Assembly (NCBI RefSeq): GCF_000485595.1
Contig: NW_014577968.1
Location: 57,772-97,858 of the forward strand
Source of the DNA: Priapulus caudatus
Taxonomy: Eukaryota; Priapulida; Priapulimorpha; Priapulimorphida; Priapulidae
Direction of reading: 5' to 3'
Length of the DNA: 40,087 nucleotides
Made by a program: the position numbers and the translations under genes. Below, in pieces: positions 30,710 to 40,087 of this stretch (its first letter is position 1; every line of letters begins with the position of its first letter). The notes under the pieces are model-generated. The model saw only the letters and a program-made list of their open reading frames with translations, was not told where the DNA came from and ran no database searches.

Positions 30710-31643
30710 CGATCGCAAATCATTTACACGCAGCCGAAGACGCTCTACGACCTGGAACAGACGGGCGCGTTAGACGGCTACGAAGACGTACTCGCGGCCT
30801 TCAAGGGCGCGGCTGAGGCCCCCCCCCCCCGCCCCTGGGAGAGCTACGTCCCACCATCGGGTGACGAAGGGCGACAAGGGAGGGGCTCGGCGGGACGGCA
30901 GGACGGCGGCCAGGGCGTCGGCAGCCGACGCGCCGGACTCGGCTACGGAAACGAAAACGGCGGTAGTGCGGCGGTGGGATTCCAGAGCAATTTCGGGGGT
31001 GGTGTACCGTTCGGGCCGCGAATAGCGGCAGTTCGCGGTAAGCCACCGCGAAGTAGGGATACGGCGGGGTAATACCGGAGCGTCGGGTATCGGCGAGTAC
31101 ACCATAATGCGGCGTACGCGGCTGGAACCCGGAAGTAGCGGCTACGGCGGTGGTAACACCGGAAGCAGTGGCTACGGCGGTGGCAACACCGGAAGTAGCG
31201 GCTACGGAAGTGCCTCCTCTTCTGCCAGTCGTCCGGCTCCCGCCATCTACAAACCGTACGGCCCAGCGAGCATCAACAAAAACGCGAATTCGGGACAGCG
31301 TTTCGGCGTCGGCGTCGCCATCGGCTCCAATAGCGGATCGGCGCCCTCTAGCGGCTACTCCACGCAGAGAAGCGTCTACGGACCAGGATCGCTGACGTCA
31401 CAGGCGCAGTCCGCTCCCAGCATCTTTGGCGGAAACGGAGTTCGGCAGCGTAACAGTGGCGCGGCGAACAGGCAGGGAGGGTACGGGACGGGACGGACGC
31501 CACGGACCGGATACGGAACGGGAAGCAGCGCCGGAAAACACACCGGAACGGGATCCGGATTTAGAATCATTCCGAGCCGCGTGCTCAGCTCGAACGCTGG
31601 AAGTGGAGAGAAGCGACGACGTTGTATCTGTTACGACCTATAG
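30710..31643 (+). CDS. Gly/Tyr-rich secreted protein, 3' exon (contains a frameshift)
   Basis: Starts after the acceptor TTTACCCTTGCAG in phase 0. The first 60 codons encode a less repetitive acidic/aromatic segment (Y-T-Q-P-K-T-L-Y-D-L-E and later P-R-P-W-E-S-Y-V-P-P). Gly-rich sequence follows, then G-S-S-G-Y-G-G-G-N-T repeats at 31130-31205, a Ser/Gly/Tyr region, and a basic C-terminus ending C-I-C-Y-D-L with a stop at 31643. The frame changes at about 31045-31075: the first frame stops at 31072 and the second resumes. Around the break the bases still resemble the G-Y-G-G-G-N-T repeat with one or two bases missing, so a sequence error is likely. A 12-C run at 30819-30830 is another error-prone site. 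Gly/Tyr content, orientation and phase (with the extra C of the second copy) link it to the exon at 17695. An AATAAA at 32190-32195 may be the polyadenylation signal. Confidence 0.68.
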
Positions 31644-33035
31644 ATGGCGCCACGCGGTCACACTCACAGGGCGATATCCTAGCGTGTCATTGCTGACGAA
31701 TGGAGCCCTAGGGGCCGTTTGCAGAAAACAAAGTTAGTATTACCATTGCTATTAACCTTAATATGAACTTTCCCTCGTAGTCTGGACCGCTGTATAAGAA
31801 GCTCGTAACTTGTTCTGTCCACTGTAACCTCATCAGTGTCAACAGTCTATGAGAAAATGTTAATGTCATGACTAATGTTAAGACTAATTTTGTTTCTGAC
31901 AACGGGGTCCCTGAATAGTTTACTGCGTGGATTATTGGCGATGGACATCGATAGCATTCATTTGTAAATATTGTAGACGTATAAACTGTTTGTTGATTAT
32001 ATAAAATATAATTATTTTTATTCAATTGCGTTCACGTTGATAATAATTTGAATCATCACGATTTTTTATGGCAGATTTTTATATGCTTAGTAAATCCATG
32101 TTAGGTGTAGACAGTTTTTTTGCGAGTTTGTTATTAGGAGCCTACCACAAATTAAAATGTCTTTCATCAAAACATGGCATACGTGTAATAATAAACTTGT
32201 CAAGACATTCTTTCGGTTGTAATCTATTTCGGCATGGATAATAGCGCCATCTACCGAGACAGATCCGATGAAAAACTCGCGTTCGTTATTTCCTCATGCA
32301 TTCAAACTTCGATCATAGATGGCACCACCGTCACGATGTGCACATGCCACAGGAAGATTGATCAGTGTAGCAGCTACGTTAGGGAATACCTCGCACTGCA
32401 TTTCCACCGATGACACTCCATGCATCTCGTCTTTTTTAATTAATTCCGTCGATCAACCTTTATCAACATTATTATCTTTTCACGTCTTCCACCCTCGTCT
32501 GTATCATTGTCCGTATATCCGAATATGGGAATGATTCATGGTTATTTCTTATGCCATCCTGCGTACGTGTTACGGACAACCCACTATCATGCGTCGAGCT
32601 ATATTAAAATATTTTGCCTTGCGACGCGATCAGTCTGTGTAGAAACATAACGCCCTCTACAGTGTAAATTACCGCAATGCATCACGCAGACTGGGACACT
32701 CTCTGGATGACACACTCTGGGTGACAGGGACACTCTCTAGGATCGTTCCCCTCCCCGCGATCCACTCATCATGTTGACAGAGCCAAGCACAATCACTCAT
32801 TCCTCCTCATCGTTGACAACGCGCTCTTCCTACATAATTCAGCTCATCCCGCGGCTCTGCCTGCGTAGATTTGCATCGCCTATGCCCTGACAATATACAA
32901 CCTACATAGATCATCATCTCGCATCATCCGCCTATTCGTGACAAGATCCTCGCTGCATAGATTACGGTAGTCATTCTCATCTCTCATTCATTCCGGAGAA
33001 TATCCTTCATATATAGCATCGCACAGCATCCCCCC
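31644..33035. other. Probable 3'UTR then intergenic DNA; no further gene seen
   Basis: Unique sequence with three TAGATGGCGC-type motifs (31641, 32244, 32316). Open frames at 31708-32025 and 32319-32534 have no recognisable features. Confidence 0.5.
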
Positions 33036-33186
33036 CCCCACTCCGCATCCGACCAGCAACCTCTCTTCATATCCCAGCATCCCCACTCGTGCCGCATCCG
33101 CCCAGCAACCTTTCTTCATATCCCAGCATCCCCACTCGTGCCGCATCCGCCCAGCAACCTTTCTACATATCCCAGCATCCCGACTC
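33036..33186. repeat. 49-bp minisatellite, about 3 copies
   Basis: Unit contains CATATCCCAGCATCCCCACT and CGCATCCGCCCAGCAACC, with copies starting near 33040, 33089 and 33138, nearly identical. Confidence 0.9.
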
Positions 33187-33299
33187 CACTCACCCCCACC
33201 TCTCCATCCGTGTCAACACTCTCATTACATGGATCAGTGCTTCTATACTCGCCTTCCAGCGTTGACAACATCACGCACACGCACACATCCGTGCTACAC

Positions 33300-33360
<61 letters not shown>

Positions 33361-33481
33361 AGCAGTATCCATACTCATCTTCCATCGTTAGCAACGTCAT
33401 GCACGCGTCCGTGCTACAGAGAGAGAGCGAGAGAGAGAGAAAGATAAAGAGAGAGGAGAGAGAGAGAGAGAGAGAGAGAGC

Positions 33482-33514
<33 letters not shown>

Positions 33515-33756
33515 AGGAGAGAGAGCGCGCACGCGAGAGAAAGACAAACAGTGAGACATAGAGAGAGAGAGGGGGAAGGGAGGGAGAGAGAGAATGAGAG
33601 ACATAGAGCGAGAGAGCGCGGGACAGCGCGCGCGAGAGGAAAAAAGAGATAGATAGATAGATGAGAGAGAGAGAGAGAAGAGAGAGAGAGAAGAGAGAGA
33701 GAGAGAGAAGAAGGAAAGACAGACAGACAGGGAGAGAGAGAGAGAGCGAGAGAGAG
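33300..33756. repeat. (GA)n repeats
   Basis: Pure (GA)n at 33301-33358, then interrupted GA/GAA tracts to 33756 with (GATA)n at 33647-33660. Accounts for all Arg-Glu and Ser-Leu open frames. Confidence 0.95.
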
Positions 33757-33984
33757 CTCACAATGGCATTCTATTTCGTCTGCATCTCCGGCCGCTTCCT
33801 CCTCACGTCTCTTACATCGCTCACGCACATCCATATTCCGTCCTCCGTCTCCGGCCATGCATTTCACGCGCGCGCGCATCCCCGGGGGGAGGGGGAGGGG
33901 GGAAGGTTGCCCTGATCAGGTGCCATTAACAATTTCATTTACTGTAGCTAGAAGGCAAGCTCGTTAAGCCTCACACAAAGCTCG

Positions 33985-34056
33985 CTCCTGCTGAGTAGCA
34001 GCAGTATCGGCAGTAGCAGTAGCAGTAGTAGTAGCAGCAGTAGCAGTAGAGATAGT

Positions 34057-34090
<34 letters not shown>

Positions 34091-34692
34091 CGGCCAGCAG
34101 TAGCAGTAGGAGCATCAGCAGCAGTAGCAGCAGGAGCAGCAGCAGTAGTAGTAGTAAGTGTAGTAGTAGCAGCAGACAGCAGTAGTAGTAGTAGCTCAGT
34201 AGTAGTAGTAGTGCAGCACAGTAGCAGCGCGTAGCAGTAAGTTAGCAGCAGCAGCAGTAGTAGTGAGTAGCAGCGAGTAGCAATAGCAGCGGCAGCAGCA
34301 GCGAGCAGCGCAGCAGCAGTGTAGCAGCGTAGCAGCAGATAGCAGCAGAGCAGACAGTATTAGTTAGTAGCACCAGCAGCAGCAGTAGTAGTAGCAGCAG
34401 TAGCAGTACAATAGCAGCAGCAGCGCAAGTAGCAGCAGCAGCGAGGCAGCAGCAGCAGCAGCAGCAGCCAGCAGCAGCGTAGTAGAGCAGTGCTAGCAGC
34501 AGCGTAGCAGCAGTCAGCAGCGCATGTAGTAGTAACACTAGCAGCAGTTATCAGTAAAGTATAGTAGTAGTCAGTAGTAGTGCAGCAGCAGCCAGCAGTA
34601 GCAGTAGCAGCAGTAGCAGCAGTGGTAGTAGTAGTAACACTAGCAGCAGATTCAGTAGTAGTAGTAGTAGTAGCACAGCCAGCAGTAGCAGC
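33985..34692. repeat. (AGC)n/(AGT)n trinucleotide block
   Basis: About 700 bp of interrupted CAG/TAG repeats. The Ala, Thr, Leu and Cys open frames on the minus strand are repeat translation. Confidence 0.95.
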
Positions 34693-34764
34693 CTGCTTTC
34701 GCTCAATCAATCGGAGCTTCTCTAGTCTTGCGAGGCCTCTCTAAACACGGTGCCTTGACCCGTA

Positions 34765-34781
34765 GCGAGAGAGAGTGTGAC

Positions 34782-34842
<61 letters not shown>

Positions 34843-34950
34843 AGAGAGAGAGGAGGAGAGAGAGAGGGAGAGAGAGAGAGACAGAGAGAGATGCGGAGAA
34901 AGAGACGGAGACAGAGAAAGAGAGAGAGAAGGGAGAGGGGGGGGGGAGAC
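34765..34950. repeat. (GA)n repeat
   Basis: GA dinucleotide tract with a few GGA and CAG interruptions, ending in a G run at 34937-34946. Confidence 0.95.
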
Positions 34951-35022
34951 AGAGTGGATCGATTGAGTCAGCGTGTATAGGCCTGCAGCCTGAGGACGAC
35001 ATTGCGTATACACGTCATTCAC

Positions 35023-35203
35023 TGACGACCGACCGACGACCGACGACGGACCGACCGCCGACGACCGACCGACGATCGACCGACCGAACGACCCCGACGA
35101 CCGACCCGACGACGACCGACGCGACCGAAGCGACGACCGACCGGACGACGACGACGACCGACGACCGGACGACCGACGACGACGACGACGACCGACCGAC
35201 GCA
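35023..35203. repeat. (GACGACC)n / (GAC)n minisatellite
   Basis: Irregular tandem CGACCGACGAC units, about 180 bp. The frame across it (34728-35441) reads Thr-Asp-Arg repeats and continues through an unrelated unique segment; there is no start, domain or splice evidence that it is a gene. Confidence 0.88.
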
Positions 35204-35655
35204 TGGCTTACGCCGACGGAGGGATTTTACAAGCAGGTTTAGGTCGGCTTTGCCTTGCTGGGAGATTTATAGACTAGGAGGGGAAGAGGAAGCAGCAAGG
35301 TGTAGTTCTACCGCGTCGTACACGGGGCGGAGATATTTCGTAATCTATTCTCTCCGCGATGCTATTTTCTATGATTTTTCCATTTTCCACGCGTGCCCGT
35401 CCGTTAGGTTTATGCGTATTTCTTGCAAATTTGTGTCGTGACTAAAGACGGTCGCAAAATAAATGCATTACGCAAATGACGACGACGCCTTCGTATCGTT
35501 AATTTTCCCCGACAGACGAGATGTTTTAGTTTAGATTAGCTCGCATTATAATACATCTCGATAAATCATCGAGCAGGTCGTCTGCTGAGAAATATCCTCG
35601 TAGCAAGGACATCATCACTACCGCTAGCGGCATTAACAGTATATCTTAACATACG
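35204..35655. other. Unique intergenic segment, nothing recognised
   Basis: Mixed composition between minisatellite and CA repeat. No coding or RNA gene supported. Confidence 0.5.
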
Positions 35656-35918
35656 CTACACACACAGGCACACGACACCACACACACACCACACACACAC
35701 ACACACACAGAACACACATACACACACACACACCGCGCGCCGCGCGCGCGCACACACACACACCGCGCGCGCGCGCACCACACACAGCCACACACACACA
35801 CACACACACAACACGACACCGCACACACACGCACGCAACGGCACGCACGCACGCACGCACACACCGCACACACACACACAATACACACCACACACACAAC
35901 TACACACAAACACAACAC

Positions 35919-35958
<40 letters not shown>

Positions 35959-35965
35959 CACACAC

Positions 35966-35998
<33 letters not shown>

Positions 35999-36048
35999 CA
36001 CCACACACACACAACACACACACACACAACCACCCACACACCCAACAC

Positions 36049-36080
<32 letters not shown>

Positions 36081-36082
36081 GC
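35656..36082. repeat. (CA)n/(CGCA)n microsatellite ending in (TA)n
   Basis: CA repeats with a CGCGCG patch at 35734-35776 (possible Z-DNA) and (AT)n at 36055-36080. Confidence 0.95.
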
Positions 36083-36643
36083 TACATAATATAACTATAC
36101 AATAACACCTACAGTCTTGCTCCGAAATGTGAAATCGTCGTAAATAAAATTAAAAGTCCGCGCGAAGATCAAAATTTCGCATGAAACAGCGGACGGACCC
36201 TTGAGTGCAGCGCAGAGGGCGCGCATGCAGCGACTGGTTGGCAATCAACGCCGACGTCGGGAGAACGAACGCGATCCCGACGTAAAACAACACACGCACA
36301 ACGACGAATCACTCGAGAATTTAATTACTAGCTCTGCTGTTTCGCGTCGACGTTTCTGAATAGTAAAACGCGATAGTTAGGTTTTAAGTGAATTTGTGAA
36401 ATGAGCGCCGCGATGTAACTGTTAATAAATGTCACTGAGCGTCTCGCGAGAACTCGCGAGATGCTAACGGGGGGCTGTTCGTCGGTGTCCCGTCAACAGG
36501 GTAGATGATGCGATGCATTAACATAAAATCTAAAATGTCGTCGAATAAATAATGTAACTGTAGTGAAAATATCTTAGTAAGGACAACAAATTTATGCAGT
36601 GACGTAACATCAAATCGAACATATTGTCCATACACACACACGC

Positions 36644-36684
<41 letters not shown>

Positions 36685-37074
36685 CACACGCACACACGCA
36701 AACTCCACGATAGATGGCGCTCTTGCTCATGGGCTCAATCTACCACTACCACATGTAGATTTCGGTTACAATTTGTAACGCTTTTTTACTACAAGTTTTA
36801 CAGCAGGCACGTTACTCGTATCCTATGTAATAAGATTTGGACTAATAAAAGTTGCAAAGATATTAAAAATCAGACCGTTATTTCATGACAAATTTGATAA
36901 AATAGTGATACGAAATAGTATGCGGATTGTGCGCCCATTTACCTCTTTCAAATCATACGCTGTTTACGAATCTCCATTCGCTGGATTTCCCCCGAGCTCC
37001 GCCCACTTTAAAAATAGTGCTAGCATTTTGGCAGTGGTATCCTGAGTGAGCGAAGGGGCACTGCATGCAGTTTG
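36083..37074. other. Unique intergenic segment with a short CGCA array
   Basis: (CGCA)n at 36640-36698 is followed by a TAGATGGCGC motif at 36711-36720. No gene recognised. Confidence 0.55.

Positions 37075-37135
<61 letters not shown>
37075..37135. repeat. (CA)n microsatellite
   Basis: About 29 pure CA units. Confidence 0.97.
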
Positions 37136-37136
<1 letters not shown>

Positions 37137-37693
37137 CCCCCCCTAACACATATATTACTTAGTATAAGACATATCACGAATATCAGATAAAACCAAATTT
37201 ACGGGACTGGCTTCACATTACCCCTTATCTAGACATAACCATTTATAGTTATATTAATTCACAATAATTCACAGGGCCCGCGCTTAAATCTATTATAACT
37301 ACACAGCCGCCCTATACCATTCCGCTATTCGACAAAGCTGAGATCAAAGCAGAGGTCACAGCGGTAGTTCCAAACAGAGCGACGAACGTAATTAGGCGGC
37401 AAAAGCAAATTACAACAAGACATTTCGGCGAGCATGTCCCCAACGAAAGACATCGTGTCGCATTCTTCTTCTTCTTAATCGATTACGTGCCAGTCAGCGA
37501 ACACGTGTGCGTACATGCATGTAAGCATGTCACGTGATGCGACGACGTGCGTGGTGACGTGGTTTGCGTGTACGCACACATCTCGTGCGTATAATTATGC
37601 AGACAACGCTAGCTTGAAATATCGCGAGAGATATACGCTGCCGTAGAAGATGAGACGACACATCGCGGGAACGTCAGTGAATGCACGAAGTAG

Positions 37694-37812
37694 AGGTAGC
37701 GAGAGAGAAAGAGAGAGAGAGAGAGGAGGAAGAGGAGAGCGCGCGCGAGAGAGAGGTGGAGAGCAAGAGAAATAGAGAGAATGTGTGAGAAAGCAACCGA
37801 GAACATGAGAAG

Positions 37813-37864
<52 letters not shown>
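37694..37864. repeat. (GA)n repeat
   Basis: Interrupted then pure GA dinucleotides. Confidence 0.95.
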
Positions 37865-39020
37865 AGGGAAACAAGGGTTGAGCCGCAAATACTTGGGTCA
37901 ATCACCCGCGTCAGCTGGCATCAGGCGGTTTTTAATATGAACCACTGGGGTGTTGGGCGCGCGACGGCTCAGCTGAGGCGGCCGGTTGCCTCTTTAAGTT
38001 GAGACCAGACAGGGGATCGCTCGCGGGACACAGGATCCCGATCCGTGCCGAACAAGCTCGTCAGGCTTACATCGATTTTGTTGGAACTATCAATCCGCTG
38101 GCCTCAGCTGCAGGAAGGAACGCGATCCAACGTATACAGATTTTGTTCAGTCTTCTCTCCGCCATTACCGTCCGTCAAGTCGGCCAGTTCGTACAAGAGA
38201 ACCGACCGCAAGTATTGTTCGAATCGTTGCGTTGCTGTCCCGATAGATGGCGCGGCAACGCCGGTCGGAAGTGTTCTGGCCCGGCGGGACGCCAGCGACG
38301 CCGGCAGAGCGTAGATGTGTGCTTATTATACGTACCGCGCTTGTTGCCGTTCGTAAAGGTCGAGAACTCGCAGGGTCGTCGGCGGAGGGGGTAGTAGGGC
38401 GCCGGTAGGGCAAGAGCAAGCAGGAGAAGATTGCCCGCCGAAGGAAGGGAGGGTACTAAGCACTCGGACAACGACCAACAACCATGATGTGTTGTTATTG
38501 ATGTCGAATATTAACTTACAGGTTATATTATATATTGGTTATATATGTTAAGATTTTGTTCTTATTATTTATTGTTGAAATATACTACAGGAGTGGGTCA
38601 AGCCGCCGGCGGTTTGTCAAGCTCCTTATGCGAGGTTGTATTTTAAAGACGCTCGCTCGACTCGAAATTCGTGTCATACGAGAACGTAGTTCCTGTACAA
38701 ATATTGCTGCTATAACTACTAGCTTTCCTTTTCTCTATCCCCGTCCCCCCCAATTTCCGCTTCGCGTCGACTAGGCCGTTCTTTTCTCCAGCTGCGCAAA
38801 TAAATACAAATGACTTAGGCTCGGATGTCATAAAAACGCGGGGAGTTGAAGGAAAGTTTCATGGAATACAGCCAATTTTGGTGTGTCGACCGTCCGTGCT
38901 GCGTGCCCGCAGGGCAGTGGCGCCTCGAAGACCGGTGGAATGCCTACGTAATGAAGTCGGTTTGGGCCCTTGGGCCGGCTATTGGGCAAGAGAGTGAGAG
39001 AGTGGCAGTACGTTCGAAAC
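37865..39020. other. Non-repetitive segment, no gene confidently recognised
   Basis: The most complex sequence in the right third. Open frames exist on both strands at 37999-38471 (131 codons plus, 98 codons minus) and 38535-38774, but none shows a known domain, and the overlapping frames have similar quality. The minus frame from 38471 starts with a mildly hydrophobic segment that could pass for a signal peptide. Contains TAGATGGCGC at 38244-38253. An exon here cannot be excluded. Confidence 0.4.
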
Positions 39021-39215
39021 GAGGTTGGCGTGTGTGTGTGCGTGCGTGTGTGTGGTGTTGTGTGTGCGCCGCGCGCTGTGTGTGTGTGTGGTGTTGTGTG
39101 CGCGCAGGCGTGCTGTGTGTGGTGTGGATGTGGGGGTGAGTAAGTGGGGGTGGGTGGGGGTTGCCAGTAGGGCGTTGTGTGTTGTGTGTGTGTGTTTGTT
39201 GTGTGGTGTGTTCGT

Positions 39216-39263
<48 letters not shown>

Positions 39264-39274
39264 GTGTGTGTGTC
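39021..39274. repeat. (GT)n microsatellite
   Basis: GT repeats with GCGC and GGTG interruptions. The Cys-Val and His-Thr open frames are repeat translation. Confidence 0.95.
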
Positions 39275-39789
39275 AAAGGCGCGAGTGCGTTTTGGCGGTT
39301 GTGGGCGCGTGACGCGTTGCGCACGCGACTCAGCGCATACTGGCATGGGCCGGTTAATCTCCGCAGAGGAGAGTCTAAGCGACGTTCTGCTGACTTGGGA
39401 CGAATCAGGTGCAAACGAAAGAGCTGAAGTTAAGGCCGATTAAAACCAGAGGCTGAGCGCGATCGCGACCCACAGCACCATCAACGACAGCACATATAAC
39501 GCACTGACTGACGGACGCATGCATGCGACCCACAGACCAGTCAATCTAGCAAACACACAGCGCAACGCGGCGACCGAAACTCATACACAGGTGCGTGCGA
39601 CAGGGCAGGGGACCGGTTCTCGGCCGAGGATTGAAACTCGCTCGGATTTCTATCGCGGTGCTGTTTGCAGTTTCGATCGCTGTGTGTTTTTCTTTTTCGT
39701 GCTCCGATTTGAGTGTTTAGCCGTGGAGCAAGCGACGACTACGCGCCGCAAGGTGCGAAACCCTCAATGTTACAATGTTAGTGTTAGCT
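39275..39789. other. Unique segment, no gene supported
   Basis: An open frame at 39519-39857 runs into the following GA repeat and has no recognisable domain. Confidence 0.45.
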
Positions 39790-39928
39790 GCGAGAGAGAG
39801 AGAGAGAGAGAGATAGAGAGAGAGAGGGAGCGGAGAGAGAGCGGAGGAGCGAGCTGAGAGCCGAGAGAGCGGCAGAGAGAGGTTAGAGAGAAAGAGAGAG
39901 AGGACGAGAGAGAGAGAGAGAAAGAGAG

Positions 39929-39960
<32 letters not shown>

Positions 39961-39962
39961 AG

Positions 39963-39994
<32 letters not shown>

Positions 39995-40087
39995 AGCGCG
40001 CGCAGAGCGAGACGAGAGAGAGGAGAGAGAGAGGAGAGAGAAGAGAGAGAGAGAAGAGAGAAGAGATGAAGCAGGGAGGAGAAGAGA
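39790..40087. repeat. (GA)n repeat reaching the window edge
   Basis: GA/GAA/GAGC tract to the last base. Confidence 0.95.

Noticed and set aside
34728-35441. 237-codon frame with Arg-Glu and Thr-Asp-Arg repeats
   Set aside because: Built from a GA microsatellite and a GAC minisatellite, and its tail into unique DNA has no recognisable domain.

Overview
The window looks like nuclear DNA of an invertebrate animal, possibly an ecdysozoan; this is inference. The reasons are split genes with GT/AG introns, eukaryotic tRNA-Asn(GTT) genes with internal A/B boxes, a decayed LINE retrotransposon, a secreted leucine-rich-repeat protein whose N-terminal Cys cap resembles those common in arthropods, and a very high load of microsatellites. 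It carries few genes. Most long open frames are translated simple repeats such as (CT)n, (CA)n, (TATG)n and (CTA)n.

Layout. 1-2.6 kb: (CA)n and AT repeats, a CCCTAA-containing minisatellite, and the first coding exon of a secreted LRR protein on the minus strand. 4.1-10.9 kb: a repeat-rich block with four tRNA-Asn genes and one truncated copy, all on the minus strand; two copies of a fold-back repeat with a telomere-like CCCTAA core; a MITE-like element; a 196-bp exact direct repeat; and several long perfect palindromes. 10.9-12.15 kb: a 5'-truncated, frameshifted LINE 3' end, starting about 30 bp from a tRNA gene. 12.6-19.2 kb: a well-preserved locus with a CT/TATG satellite, a MITE-like element, a trinucleotide block, a TATA promoter, an untranslated exon and a signal-peptide exon of a Gly/Tyr-rich secreted repeat protein. 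21.3-30.3 kb: a second, indel-riddled copy of that locus, split by a 25-N gap with the same sequence on both sides. 30.7-31.6 kb: the 3' exon of the Gly/Tyr-rich gene, present once. 31.6-40 kb: mostly simple repeats and minisatellites with no recognisable gene.

Main interpretation. The second copy is probably an assembly artefact, namely a gap filled from both sides with uncorrected long-read sequence, rather than a biological tandem duplication. If so, there is one Gly/Tyr-rich gene: untranslated exon at about 17148-17299, exon at 17673-18542, and 3' exon at 30710-31643, with a true intron of only about 1 kb. The noisy copy also supplies one base that brings the two coding exons into phase.

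No new enzymatic or defence system is visible. The observations most worth following are the unrecognised Gly/Tyr-rich structural protein, the fold-back repeat with a telomere-like core, a recurring TAGATGGCGC motif that resembles a CTCF core, and the cluster of long perfect palindromes at 8.9-9.1 kb.
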